DNA of 64,000 bases from Kaistia adipata DSM 17808. GTDB taxonomy: Bacteria; Pseudomonadota; Alphaproteobacteria; Rhizobiales; Kaistiaceae. The stretch covers positions 310,001 to 374,000 of the forward strand of contig NZ_AUHO01000007.1 of the NCBI RefSeq assembly GCF_000423225.1. The letters run 5' to 3'. Position numbers and translations under genes: made by a program. Shown here one piece after another: positions 45,626 through 54,384 of this stretch (its first letter is position 1; every line of letters begins with the position of its first letter). Under the pieces are notes generated by a model, which ran no database searches, was not told the DNA's origin, and worked only from the letters and a program-made list of their open reading frames with translations.

Positions 45626-45826
45626 ATGACCGACGAGACCAAGAGCGCCGAGATCCTGCCGCTGCGCGCGCCGAGGCGTTGCGCCAATTGCGGCAAGGAG
45701 ACGGTGCGCGCCTTCTATCCGTTCTGCTCGAAGCGCTGCAAGGACATCGACCTGCACCGCTGGCTGTCGGGCGCCTATGCGATTCCCGTTGTCGAGCGCG
45801 ACGCCGGCGACGACGAGGAAAGCTGA
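45626..45826 (+). CDS. yacG: DNA gyrase inhibitor YacG
   Basis: 66 residues with a treble-clef zinc site: Cys19 and Cys22 in CANC, Cys34 and Cys38 in CSKRC, followed by [16 protein letters not shown], the family core. It binds GyrB and inhibits gyrase. GAGGAAG lies 5 bases before the ATG, 11 bases after maf. Confidence 0.93.
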   Translation: MTDETKSAEILPLRAPRRCANCGKETVRAFYPFCSKRCKDIDLHRWLSGAYAIPVVERDAGDDEES

Positions 45827-45840
45827 GCCGGCGCGGCCTT

Positions 45841-45860
45841 CCGGCGGCCCTGGCCGCCGG
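45841..45860 (+). terminator. GC hairpin after yacG
   Basis: The 20-base palindrome CCGGCGGCCCTGGCCGCCGG lies 14 bases after the yacG stop. No T-run follows, so it is only a possible terminator of the murA-yacG block. Confidence 0.4.
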
Positions 45861-45981
45861 GTGGCCTCCCGGTTGTTCACAGGCCGCGATCTTCTGCGCG
45901 ACGCCTCTGGACACGTTTCGAACGGTCGCCTATAAGGCCCTGACTTCGCGAGCGGCACCTCTTTCCGGGCCGGTTCGCTGG

Positions 45982-46057
45982 GCCCGGATAGCTCAGTTGG
46001 TAGAGCAGCGGATTGAAAATCCGCGTGTCGGTGGTTCGAATCCGCCTCCGGGCACCA
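45982..46057 (+). tRNA. tRNA-Phe (anticodon GAA)
   Basis: 76 bases with an encoded CCA. The acceptor GCCCGGA pairs with TCCGGGC; the D-arm is AGCTCAGTTGGTAGAGC; the anticodon loop TTGAAAA carries GAA at 46015-46017; the T-arm is GGTGGTTCGAATCCGCC. Its position after yacG is conserved in related genomes. Confidence 0.96.
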
Positions 46058-46314
46058 TTTGCCCAAGCTTGATACTCATAGATATTGCGTCTGGCACGGC
46101 TGTTCTTGGTCGCTGGCCGAGCTTTCTCGCTTCTCGTCGGGTTAGGCGTGCGGGTCCGTCATCGGTACCTATCGCGTGTCGCAAATGTTTGGTCAGTTCG
46201 CGAGCTGCCTTAAGATCTGGGCAGGGCTCTGAAGCAGGGGGGATGCTGGACCGGATCCGCCCTGTCCGGGTAGGTCGTCTTGACGTGAGTTCGCAGAGCC
46301 CGCGAGGTTTGTCC

Positions 46315-46593
46315 ATGACACGCGTCTGTCGCATAGTGCTGGTGATCTATGGACTGATTGGCCTTGCTGCGCTGCTGATCATTCCGCTCAACGCTGTCGG
46401 CGCGTTCGGCATGGAGCCGGATCCGCTTTCAGCCGTCTATGCACTGATCGTTGCGGCGCCGTGGAGCTTCTTCATCCTGGACTACGCCGGAGAGAACGTC
46501 TTCTGGAACCTTGTCCTCGTCGCGATCGCCATGGCCATCAACGGCGCGATATTGGCGCTTCTGTGCCGTCACGCCGCCGTGAGGCGACGCTGA
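46315..46593 (+). CDS. Small membrane protein, SCO4225-like
   Basis: 92 residues with three hydrophobic segments (about 5-27, 42-55, 62-85). The stretch DPLSAVYALIVAAPWSFFIL resembles small SCO4225-type membrane proteins. GAGG lies 7 bases before the ATG. The function is unknown. Nothing is seen between the tRNA and this gene. Confidence 0.6.
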   Translation: MTRVCRIVLVIYGLIGLAALLIIPLNAVGAFGMEPDPLSAVYALIVAAPWSFFILDYAGENVFWNLVLVAIAMAINGAILALLCRHAAVRRR

Positions 46594-46688
46594 GGTCCGG
46601 TCAAGTTTTGTCTCCTGGTTCGGCTTCGGCCGAGGGCGCTATGAGTTCCACTTCTCCAGATCGGCATCCGCTTCGCGGGGGAGCGCGT

Positions 46689-47024
46689 CTAGCAGTCCGG
46701 GTAGAGATATCGATTGGCTTCCGACACGTCGGCCGGGCACCCCTTCGGCGAGTCATGCACCCAGCGTACGATGCGGGTGCCCGCCTTGTTGAAGGAGCAC
46801 TGGAACGTCATGGGAGGCGATGTTTCGGCACTTCCATTGACGGCATGGGTCCCGTCAGTGCGTTGACCCTCATACTTGACATTGATGATGTCCGCATTGA
46901 TGCGCAGATGCTTGGAGGCATAGGCACGACACGCCGTGATCATGTGGTCTTGATTGGCTGCTAGGGCGGGTGCAGGCACGGCCGCGAGCGTGGCGAACGC
47001 TACGGCCAAGACGATCATTCTCAT
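46689..47024 (-). CDS. Secreted small protein
   Basis: 111 residues with a signal peptide (MRMIVLAVAFATLAAV, cleavage after ALA) and a mature domain with four cysteines. GAGGAGAAAG lies 4-5 bases before ATG 47024. No family is recognised; it precedes two other small secreted proteins on the same strand. Confidence 0.65.
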   Translation of the reverse strand: MRMIVLAVAFATLAAVPAPALAANQDHMITACRAYASKHLRINADIINVKYEGQRTDGTHAVNGSAETSPPMTFQCSFNKAGTRIVRWVHDSPKGCPADVSEANRYLYPDC

Positions 47025-47092
47025 GCGCTTTCTCCTCGTCATCAGTGTCCTAGTGCCATTGCGGCCAGTCGCATCTCGTCGATGCTGGTCTT

Positions 47093-47491
47093 TCAGTCTA
47101 TTCCGATCTCGAGTGTGAAACGGCGGAACTTTCCTTCGCTTGCAGCGGCGCCCATCTGGTAGACTCGGATCGTATAGATGCCGCTCGATGGGAGTGTTCC
47201 GCCAAACTCGCTGCCGCCCCCCGAGCCGATGAACATCGCTTCGCCAGTGCTACCCGGCGCCAGCACGTTGAAGAACACGGTTTCGGGTTTCAGGACCACA
47301 TCCATTGATTGACCAGCCCGGGCCCCGATGCGGTAATCGACATAGGAATCGCCTTTGAGGGCGCCCTTGACCGTCGTGCTGGAACTGCCCGCAGGAAAAC
47401 GTATGGTGTGAGATTCCTGCGCAGCAGCGCTTCCGGCGGCGAGGGCCATAACGGTCGCTATCGCGACGGCCGATCTTCCCGATTGCTTCAT
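47093..47491 (-). CDS. Secreted beta-sandwich protein, possible lysozyme-inhibitor-like
   Basis: 132 residues with a signal peptide ending SAAAQ. The mature part (IRFPAGSSSTTVKGALKGDS, YRIGARAGQSMDVVL, FFNVLAPGSTGEAMFIGS, SGIYTIRVYQMG) matches small periplasmic proteins sometimes annotated as inhibitors of g-type lysozyme. The fold should be a beta sandwich like bacterial pre-peptidase C-terminal domains. It is a paralogue of the C-terminal half of the next gene. Confidence 0.6.
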   Translation of the reverse strand: MKQSGRSAVAIATVMALAAGSAAAQESHTIRFPAGSSSTTVKGALKGDSYVDYRIGARAGQSMDVVLKPETVFFNVLAPGSTGEAMFIGSGGGSEFGGTLPSSGIYTIRVYQMGAAASEGKFRRFTLEIGID

Positions 47492-47515
47492 GCCCGGACC
47501 CTCCGGATGCGCATG

Positions 47516-48058
47516 CTAACCAATGCCGAAGTCTATCCTGTACCGCTCGGTCCTGTCACCGCTGTTGATGACTTCGACGAGTTGATCGCCGCTCTGCCAG
47601 AGCTGGCCACGGTACGTCTTGTCTGGAGTCATCATGTCGAGAAGTGGCGACTGATCGGAATTCAGGATTTGGTACGAGATGTCTGGTCCGGCTAGCTCGA
47701 TCCTGACGGTCAGAAACGGGCCCTTCCGCGCTCCGAGCACGCAGCACGTGCTGTTGCCTTGGGCAACTGATCCGTCATAGGTGGCGCTTGATGCGCCGCT
47801 GGCGAAACGCACCTGCCGGGTCGTCGTGCCGCCGCCGCCCTCCCGTGCAGGATTGCCTGTCATCCCGCCGCCGCCGTCATCTATCGCATTCGTCACCTTG
47901 AGTTCGCCGACCGTGCCATCGCGATATCGGATGCAGCGCCAGACGTTTCCGCCCGCATCACGCATCATGATGAAGGGGCCTGCCTCGCTCAAGTCCGTGG
48001 AGAGAACATCGATTCCGGCGCGGGCATCGGGGCCGCCCGCATTCCTGGCTTGCCTCAC
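47516..48058 (-). CDS. Two-domain secreted-type protein lacking a signal peptide
   Basis: 180 residues from a GTG at 48058. The N-terminal half (IDVLSTDLSEAGPFIMMRDA then VWRCIRYRDGTVGELKVTNA) matches a domain usually exported in Hyphomicrobiales, and the C-terminal half (RQVRFASGASSATYDGSVAQ onward) parallels the gene at 47093-47491. The same frame continues upstream through a Gly-Ala-Ala repeat (9-bp minisatellite) to a TGA without any start codon, so the original signal peptide seems to have been lost or frameshifted. The product may be non-functional. Confidence 0.55.
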   Translation of the reverse strand: MRQARNAGGPDARAGIDVLSTDLSEAGPFIMMRDAGGNVWRCIRYRDGTVGELKVTNAIDDGGGGMTGNPAREGGGGTTTRQVRFASGASSATYDGSVAQGNSTCCVLGARKGPFLTVRIELAGPDISYQILNSDQSPLLDMMTPDKTYRGQLWQSGDQLVEVINSGDRTERYRIDFGIG

Positions 48059-48080
48059 ACAGGCGTCTACAGCTGGCTCG

Positions 48081-48129
48081 GCCGCCCCGGCCGCCCCGGC
48101 CGCCCCGGCCGCCCCGGCCGCCCCGGCCG
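48081..48129. repeat. 9-bp minisatellite (GCCGCCCCG), 5.4 copies
   Basis: Five perfect copies of GCCGCCCCG run from 48081 to 48125, followed by GCCG. In the leftward frame of the adjacent gene each unit adds Gly-Ala-Ala; in a second frame it reads Gly-Gly-Arg. Such arrays vary in copy number by slippage. Confidence 0.85.
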
Positions 48130-48185
48130 TCGGCTGGAGCGAAGACGGATGCCGGTCGAATCAGGGAGCAATGTCCTAGGCTCAT

Positions 48186-48702
48186 GTTGCACCACCGAAG
48201 TTGCCGCGCCGGAACAGGGGAAAGTCCGCGAGGAACTTCCAGTTCGGTTTACGAGGCGATGCAGATGCTCTGCTCAGCACACGCTGTTAGCGAAGTAGGC
48301 TACAATGGATGCACTGGTGTTCTGCGAACTGCCCTCTTGGCAAAAAGGCGAGGCCACTCGCGGGCGAGGGGGCTGGCTCTGGAGTCAATCGATTGGCCTC
48401 CTCGTGGCAGACAAGTTGATCCCCATCCCTTGATTGCGGCGCGAAGATCAAACCGCCCGACACAGTCGCAGCTATTGATTCGCCCTGCTGTGATTGGTGT
48501 CGCGGGCCATTCCTGAGCGTCGAAGGAAATGCACGAACTCGTTCCGAACGATATGGCGGATCGGGGCATGGTCCGTTCACGGGAAATCAAATTCCATTCA
48601 ACAAAATTCGCTCTAGTCCGCTCTAGGGAATGCGGGCGCGGCTTTGCTAGTTGTGGAGATGCGCCGTGGCGCGCGTGCCGCGGGTGGGAACGGGAGGCAA
48701 TC
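48186..48702. other. Intergenic region
   Basis: No frame with a start site and protein-like composition is seen. The stretch is slightly richer in A and T than its surroundings (for example 48590-48610), fitting promoter DNA for the lipoprotein gene. Confidence 0.45.
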
Positions 48703-49023
48703 ATGCGGATAGCGATCCTGGCATTGGCCGTGCTCGTCGCGGGCTGCACGACCAGCCAACGGAGCCGGATGGCCGACAGTGAAATGGAGCAGGCCCGCAG
48801 CGCCTGCCAGGCCGCCTATGACAGCGGCCGGATCACCACCCGGACGGCTCGTGCCAAATGCATCAACGACGCGGAGAACCGCTACGCGGCGAGTTCACCG
48901 GGCCTCGCCCAGCAGCAGGCGCTGCGGCTGGATCTGGCGAGGAAGGTCGATGCCGGGAAGCTGACCCAGGCCCAGGCCGACGCCCAGTATGCGAGCGGCA
49001 TGCACCGGATCACCGGGCGATAG
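48703..49023 (+). CDS. Small lipoprotein
   Basis: 106 residues. The signal MRIAILALAVLVAGC carries lipobox VAGC. The mature protein is helical with many Ala/Arg/Gln residues and two cysteines (SACQAAYDSG, AKCINDAENR). GGGAGG lies 5-6 bases before the ATG. The function is unknown; the stretch 49024-49309 holds no gene. Confidence 0.7.
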   Translation: MRIAILALAVLVAGCTTSQRSRMADSEMEQARSACQAAYDSGRITTRTARAKCINDAENRYAASSPGLAQQQALRLDLARKVDAGKLTQAQADAQYASGMHRITGR

Positions 49024-49309
49024 CGCTGCTGGCGCCACCGCTCTCGCATCGGAGGAGCCGGCGTCGGGATCGTCGCGCCAGCGGCACGGCGATCCCTTGC
49101 CTTTGTCCTGGCTGTTGCCCGACGCCTGACGCAGGGGCGGTTTGCGGTTGTCGCGCGCGGCGGTGGCGGGCCGGGCGGGCGGATGGCTTCCGGGGGCGAA
49201 TGGTCGGGGAAATTGCCGCTTTTTCGACGCCGCGCCGCCTTACCCTGTTCATTCGGCATGCTTATCTTTGTCGGACGGATGTCTGATTGATGCACGGAAT
49301 GGGGTGAAG

Positions 49310-50479
49310 ATGGCTTCGGAAGTCTCGCGGCGCGATTTCGTCAAGGTGGGTGCGGTCGCCGGCGCGGGAATGCTCGTGGCTCATTCGACCGCCGCGACGG
49401 CCGGTCCGGCCAAGGCGAAAGCCGCCGCGCCGCCGCCCGCCTACAAGGCGCCGACCCGCGAGGGCGCGCTCCGGATCGCCAGCCTCAACGATCTCGAGGC
49501 CGAGGCCGCCAAGGTCATCCCCAAGGGTGCCTTCGCCTATATTTCGTCGGGTTCCGACAATGAGGTGACGCTGCGCAACAATCTGGCCGCGTTCGAGCGG
49601 ATCCAGCTGCGGCCGCAATATCTGGTCGGCAAGGAGGCGCCGGATACCTCGATCACCCTGATGGGCGAGACGCTCGCCATGCCGGTGATCACCGCGCCGA
49701 TGGGCGTGCACGGCCTCGTCCATGCCTCGGCCGAACTCGGCACGGCGCGCGGCACGGCGGCTGCCGGCACGCTGTTGACCGTGAGCACCGCCGCCAACAA
49801 GACGATCGAGGAGATCGCCGCCGCCTCCAGCGGGCCGAAGTGGTTCCAGCTCTATCTGCAGGACGACCGCGCGCTGTCGCGCGAGCTGATCAAGCGGGCG
49901 GAGACATCGGGCTACAAGGCGATCGTCTTCACCATCGACGCCTTCGCGCCCGGTTCGTCGGACGAGGCGGCCCGTCTCGGCTTCGCCTTCCCGCCGAGCC
50001 TGCCGCTCGTCAACAGCGGCACGGCGCGCTTCAAGGCGAGCCTGAGCTGGGACGATGTCGACTTCATCAAGGAAACGACCGACCTGCCGCTGATCCTGAA
50101 GGGCGTGCTGGCGCCGGACGTCGCCGAGAAGGCGATCAAGCGTGGCGTCAACGGCATCCAGGTCTCGAATCACGGTGGCCGCCAGCTCGATGGCGTGCCG
50201 GCGGCGATCGAGGCGCTGCCGGCGGTGGCGGGCGCGGTCAAGGGGCGCGTGCCGGTGATCATGGACAGCGGCATCCGCCGCGGCACCGACGTGTTCAAGG
50301 CGATCGCGCTCGGCGCCAATGTCGTCGCGCTCGGCCGGCCGGTGCTCTACGGGCTGGCGCTCGGCGGCGCGGCGGGCGTCGAAAGCGTCTACCAGCATCT
50401 CCAGGCCGAGCTGGCGCGCACCATGATGATCGCCGGCGCCGCCACGGTCGGCGAGATCAACAGCCGATTCATCGTCTAG
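49310..50479 (+). CDS. Tat-exported FMN-dependent alpha-hydroxy-acid oxidase
   Basis: 389 residues. A twin-arginine signal (SRRDFVKVGAVAGAGMLVAH) is followed by a TIM-barrel of the lactate/glycolate oxidase family: FAYISSGSDNEVTLRNN, APMGVHGLVHASAE, KWFQLYLQDD, catalytic His and Arg in VSNHGGRQLDGVPA, and the FMN phosphate site GIRRGTDVFKAIALGANVVA. It should oxidise an alpha-hydroxy acid such as lactate in the periplasm. Tat export is expected because FMN is inserted before transport. GGGGTG precedes the ATG. Confidence 0.88.
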   Translation: MASEVSRRDFVKVGAVAGAGMLVAHSTAATAGPAKAKAAAPPPAYKAPTREGALRIASLNDLEAEAAKVIPKGAFAYISSGSDNEVTLRNNLAAFERIQLRPQYLVGKEAPDTSITLMGETLAMPVITAPMGVHGLVHASAELGTARGTAAAGTLLTVSTAANKTIEEIAAASSGPKWFQLYLQDDRALSRELIKRAETSGYKAIVFTIDAFAPGSSDEAARLGFAFPPSLPLVNSGTARFKASLSWDDVDFIKETTDLPLILKGVLAPDVAEKAIKRGVNGIQVSNHGGRQLDGVPAAIEALPAVAGAVKGRVPVIMDSGIRRGTDVFKAIALGANVVALGRPVLYGLALGGAAGVESVYQHLQAELARTMMIAGAATVGEINSRFIV

Positions 50480-50596
50480 TCGGGCACAATCTCGCTTCGG
50501 CATGTTGCGGTTGCGAGAGATCAAGGCTTCACGAACGCGGTTCGGTCACGGATACTGGCAATCGACTCTTGGTTGCGACTTGCGAGGTATCGAGTG

Positions 50597-51646
50597 ATGC
50601 GCCCCTCCTGGCCGAAGACGGCATTGATCGCGCTCCTGGCGCTTGGCGGTGCCGAGTTGGTGTCCGGCGCGCTGGCGCCGGGCTCGTCCTGGGTGCCGGA
50701 GGCGGCGGCGCAAGGCTCGCTAAAGAATCTGATCGACAAGCTGCGCGGCAACACGCTGCCGGCCGGCATCGCCCGCTCGAACGGCCGCATCGAGGGCCAG
50801 GAGATCGACGTCTCCAGCAAGTATCCGGGCCGGCTCGTCTCGGTCGACGCGCATGAGGGCGACACGGTCGAGGCGGGGCAGGTCGTCGCCCGCATCGATG
50901 ACCGCGAATATCGCGCCCAGCTGCTCGGCGCGCAGGCGCAGGTGCTGCGAGCCGAGAGCGCGCTCAGCGAGGCGGACGCCCAGATCTCGCAGCGCGACAG
51001 CGACCGCGCGCTGGCGCAGGCGAGCTTCGACCGCATCGATGCGCTGTTCAAGAAGGGCCACGCGACGGCGCAGATGCGCGACGAGGCGCAGAACAAGCTG
51101 AACGTCGCCAACGCTGCCTATCAGGCGATGGTGGCGGCCCGCGCCCAGGCCGAGAGCTCGATCAAGGCGGCCGAGGCGGACGTTTCGCGCCTCAACGCGA
51201 TTATCGAGGACATGGTGCTGGTGGCGCCGCGGCGCGGCCGCGTCCAGTACGAGCTGGCGCGCGCCGGCGAGGTTGTCGGCGCCGGCACCCGCGTGCTGAC
51301 GCTTCTCGACCTTTCCGACATCTCGATGTCGATCTACCTGCCGGCCAAGGATGTCGCCGGCATCGCCATCGGCGACGAGGCGCGCATCATCCTCGATCCG
51401 ATCCCTGATTATGTCATCCCGGCCACCGTCACCTTCGTGTCCGGCGAGGCGCAGTTCACGCCGAAGACCGTCGAGACGAAGGATGAGCGCGACAAGCTGA
51501 TGTTCCGCGTCAAGCTGCAGATCCCGCGCGCCCTGGTCCAGAAATACGAGAAGCAGGTCAAGGTGGGCGTCCGCGGCGTCGGCTTCGTGCGGACCTCGGT
51601 CGATGCCGACTGGCCCGATGGCCTCAAGGTCAATGTCCCGCAATGA
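50597..51646 (+). CDS. HlyD-type adaptor of an ABC exporter (YhiI-like)
   Basis: 349 residues with an N-terminal membrane segment, a barrel-sandwich half (GRLVSVDAHEGDTVEAGQVV), a long alpha-hairpin (about 105-205), the second half (MVLVAPRRGRVQYELARAGE) and beta barrels. It overlaps the rbbA-like gene by ATGA. The order adaptor - double ATPase/permease - permease equals E. coli yhiI-rbbA-yhhJ. The substrate is unknown. Confidence 0.85.
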   Translation: MRPSWPKTALIALLALGGAELVSGALAPGSSWVPEAAAQGSLKNLIDKLRGNTLPAGIARSNGRIEGQEIDVSSKYPGRLVSVDAHEGDTVEAGQVVARIDDREYRAQLLGAQAQVLRAESALSEADAQISQRDSDRALAQASFDRIDALFKKGHATAQMRDEAQNKLNVANAAYQAMVAARAQAESSIKAAEADVSRLNAIIEDMVLVAPRRGRVQYELARAGEVVGAGTRVLTLLDLSDISMSIYLPAKDVAGIAIGDEARIILDPIPDYVIPATVTFVSGEAQFTPKTVETKDERDKLMFRVKLQIPRALVQKYEKQVKVGVRGVGFVRTSVDADWPDGLKVNVPQ

Positions 51647-54384
51647 CGGAACCCGTCGCGCGCCTCGATGGCGTCAGTCACCGCTATGGCAAGCGGCTGG
51701 CGGTCGATGACCTGACGCTCGCCATTCCCGCCGGCTGCATGGCCGGCCTGATCGGCCCGGACGGCGTCGGCAAGTCGACGGTGCTCGGCCTGCTTGCCGG
51801 CGTGCGCAGGCTGCAGACAGGGCATGTCGAGACGCTCGGCGGCGACATGGCGGTGAAGCGCGTGCGCGAGGCGGCGTCGCCGCGCATCGCCTACATGCCG
51901 CAGGGCCTCGGCCGCAATCTCTACCCGACGCTGACCGTCTTCGAGAATCTCGATTTCTTCGCCCGCCTGTTCGGCCAGGGCGCGGCCGAGCGGCAGGAGC
52001 GCATCCGCGACCTGCTGACGGCGACCGGGCTCGACCCGTTCCCCGATCGCCCGGCCGGCAAGCTTTCAGGCGGCATGAAGCAGAAGCTCAGCCTCTGCTG
52101 CGCGCTGATCCATGATCCCGATTTCCTGATCCTCGACGAGCCGACGACCGGCGTCGACCCGCTGTCGCGGCAGCAGTTCTGGGACCTGATCGACACGATC
52201 CGCGTCCGCCGGCCGCAGATGAGCGTCATCGTCGCCACCGCCTACATGGAAGAGGCCGAGCGCTTCGACTGGCTGGCGGCGATGGATGACGGCAAGGTCA
52301 TCGCCGAGGGCTCGCCCGACGAGGTCCGGGCCAAGGCCGGCAAGGACACGCTGGAGGAGGCGTTCATCGCCCTCCTGCCGGAGGAGAAGCGACTGGGCTA
52401 CCAGAGCGTCGAGGTGCCGCCGCGCGTCGTCACGCCCGACGAGGTGCCGGCGATCGAGGCGGAGGGTCTCACCTGCCGCTTCGGCGACTTCACCGCCGTC
52501 GACCATGTCAGCTTCCGCATCTCCAAGGGCGAGATCTTCGGCTTCCTCGGCTCGAATGGCTGCGGCAAGTCGACGACGATGAAGATGCTGACCGGCCTGA
52601 TCACGCCGACGGAGGGCTGGACGAAGCTGTTCGGCCAGTCGCTCGCCGGCAATGAACTGGAGATCAAGCAGCACGTCGGCTACATGTCGCAGTCGTTCTC
52701 GCTCTATACCGAGCTGACGGTGCGGCAGAATCTCGACCTGCACGCGCATCTCTTCTTCATCCCGGCCGACGAGATCGCGGCGCGCATCGACGAGATGCTC
52801 GATACTTATGACCTTCGCGATGTCGCCGACTCGTTTCCCGACAGCCTGCCGCTCGGCATGCGGCAGCGCCTGCAGCTCGCCGTCGCGGTGATCCACCGGC
52901 CGTCGATCCTGATCCTCGACGAGCCGACCTCCGGCGTCGACCCGGTGGCGCGCGACTCGTTCTGGCGCACGCTGATCACGCTGGCGCGCGATCACGGCGT
53001 CACGATCTTCATCTCCACCCATTTCATGAACGAGGCGGCGCGTTGCGATCGCATCTCGCTCATGCATGCCGGCAAGGTGTTCGCCGTCGGCGCGCCGCAG
53101 GAACTGGCCGAGCAGCGCGGCAAGGCGACGCTGGAGGAGGCGTTCGTCTCCTATTTGAAGGAGGCCTCTGGCATTCCCGAGGAGGCGCCGGTGGCGACGG
53201 CCGAGGAAACGGCGGCGCTGGAGGCGGCGACGAACGCAGCGCCCGCGGCGGCGGCTCGCCCCCGTCGCTTCGATCCCGGCCGTCTCTGGGCCTATGCCCG
53301 GCGCGAGACGATGGAGCTGCTGCGCGACAAGATCCGGCTCTATTTCGCGCTGCTCGGGCCGGTCCTGCTGATGATCACCTTCGGCTACGGCATCTCGTTC
53401 GACGTCGAGAACCTGACCTTCGCCGTCTATGACCAGGACAGGACGCCGGAAAGCCGGGAGCTGATGGAGAACTTCTCCGCCTCGCGCTATTTCAGCGAGC
53501 AACCGGAGATTTCCTCCGAAGGCGAGCTGCAGAACCGGCTGAAGAGCGGCGATGTCAACATCGCGATCGAGATCCCGTCCGGCTTCGGACGCGACGTGAT
53601 GGCGTCGCGCCAGCCCGAGGTGGCGGTGACCGTCGACGGCAGCATGCCCTTCCGGGCCGAGACCGCGCGCGGCTATGTGACCGGCCTTGCCGCCGGCTAT
53701 GCCTCGGAACTGGCCGCGCAGAGGGGGCAGGCGGTGCCCAGCGTCTCGATCGAAACCCGCTTCCGCTACAATCAGGCCTTCAAGAGCGTCAACGCGATGG
53801 TGCCCAGCGTCATCATGCTGATGCTGGTGCTGATCCCGGCGATCATGGCGGCGATCGGCATCGTGCGGGAAAAGGAAACGGGCTCGATCGCCAATTTCTA
53901 CTCGACGCCGATCAGCAAGGCGGAGTTCCTGCTCGGCAAGCAGCTGCCCTATGTCGGCGTCGCGCTGTTGAGTTCGGTGATCCTGTTCCTGCTGGCGCTG
54001 TACCTGTTCCAGCTGCCGTTGAAGGGCTCGTTCGGCCTGTTCGCGGTCGGAACCTTCCTCTACATCATCTCCACGACCGGCTTCGGCCAGCTGGTGTCGA
54101 CCTTCACGCGCTCCCAGGTGGCGGCGGTCGTCGCCACGGCGATCATCTCGATCATTCCGGCCGTCAACTTCTCCGGCCTGATCATTCCGGTCTCGTCGCT
54201 GACCGGCGCGGGCCGCGCCTTCGGCCTGTCGTTCCCACCGGCCTGGTACCAGCCGATCAGCGTCGGTGCCTTCACCAAGGGGCTCGGCTGGGCGGATCTG
54301 TGGCCCAACGTGCTCGCGCTCTGCGGCTTCTGCGTGCTGTTCTTCGTGGTCTCGCTGCTGCTGCTGCGCAAACAGGACGCCTGA
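51643..54384 (+). CDS. rbbA: ABC transporter with two ATPase domains fused to a permease (RbbA-like)
   Basis: 913 residues, close to E. coli RbbA (911). Domain 1 has Walker A GPDGVGKST, signature LSGGMKQK and Walker B FLILDEPTTGVD. Domain 2 (from about residue 265) has GSNGCGKST, a divergent signature (LPLGMRQRLQL) and ILILDEPTSGVD. The C-terminal part (from about 545) is an ABC2-type permease with an N-terminal helix, periplasmic domain and five to six helices. RbbA was reported as ribosome-associated, but the operon points to export with the adaptor. Confidence 0.9.
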   Translation: MTEPVARLDGVSHRYGKRLAVDDLTLAIPAGCMAGLIGPDGVGKSTVLGLLAGVRRLQTGHVETLGGDMAVKRVREAASPRIAYMPQGLGRNLYPTLTVFENLDFFARLFGQGAAERQERIRDLLTATGLDPFPDRPAGKLSGGMKQKLSLCCALIHDPDFLILDEPTTGVDPLSRQQFWDLIDTIRVRRPQMSVIVATAYMEEAERFDWLAAMDDGKVIAEGSPDEVRAKAGKDTLEEAFIALLPEEKRLGYQSVEVPPRVVTPDEVPAIEAEGLTCRFGDFTAVDHVSFRISKGEIFGFLGSNGCGKSTTMKMLTGLITPTEGWTKLFGQSLAGNELEIKQHVGYMSQSFSLYTELTVRQNLDLHAHLFFIPADEIAARIDEMLDTYDLRDVADSFPDSLPLGMRQRLQLAVAVIHRPSILILDEPTSGVDPVARDSFWRTLITLARDHGVTIFISTHFMNEAARCDRISLMHAGKVFAVGAPQELAEQRGKATLEEAFVSYLKEASGIPEEAPVATAEETAALEAATNAAPAAAARPRRFDPGRLWAYARRETMELLRDKIRLYFALLGPVLLMITFGYGISFDVENLTFAVYDQDRTPESRELMENFSASRYFSEQPEISSEGELQNRLKSGDVNIAIEIPSGFGRDVMASRQPEVAVTVDGSMPFRAETARGYVTGLAAGYASELAAQRGQAVPSVSIETRFRYNQAFKSVNAMVPSVIMLMLVLIPAIMAAIGIVREKETGSIANFYSTPISKAEFLLGKQLPYVGVALLSSVILFLLALYLFQLPLKGSFGLFAVGTFLYIISTTGFGQLVSTFTRSQVAAVVATAIISIIPAVNFSGLIIPVSSLTGAGRAFGLSFPPAWYQPISVGAFTKGLGWADLWPNVLALCGFCVLFFVVSLLLLRKQDA

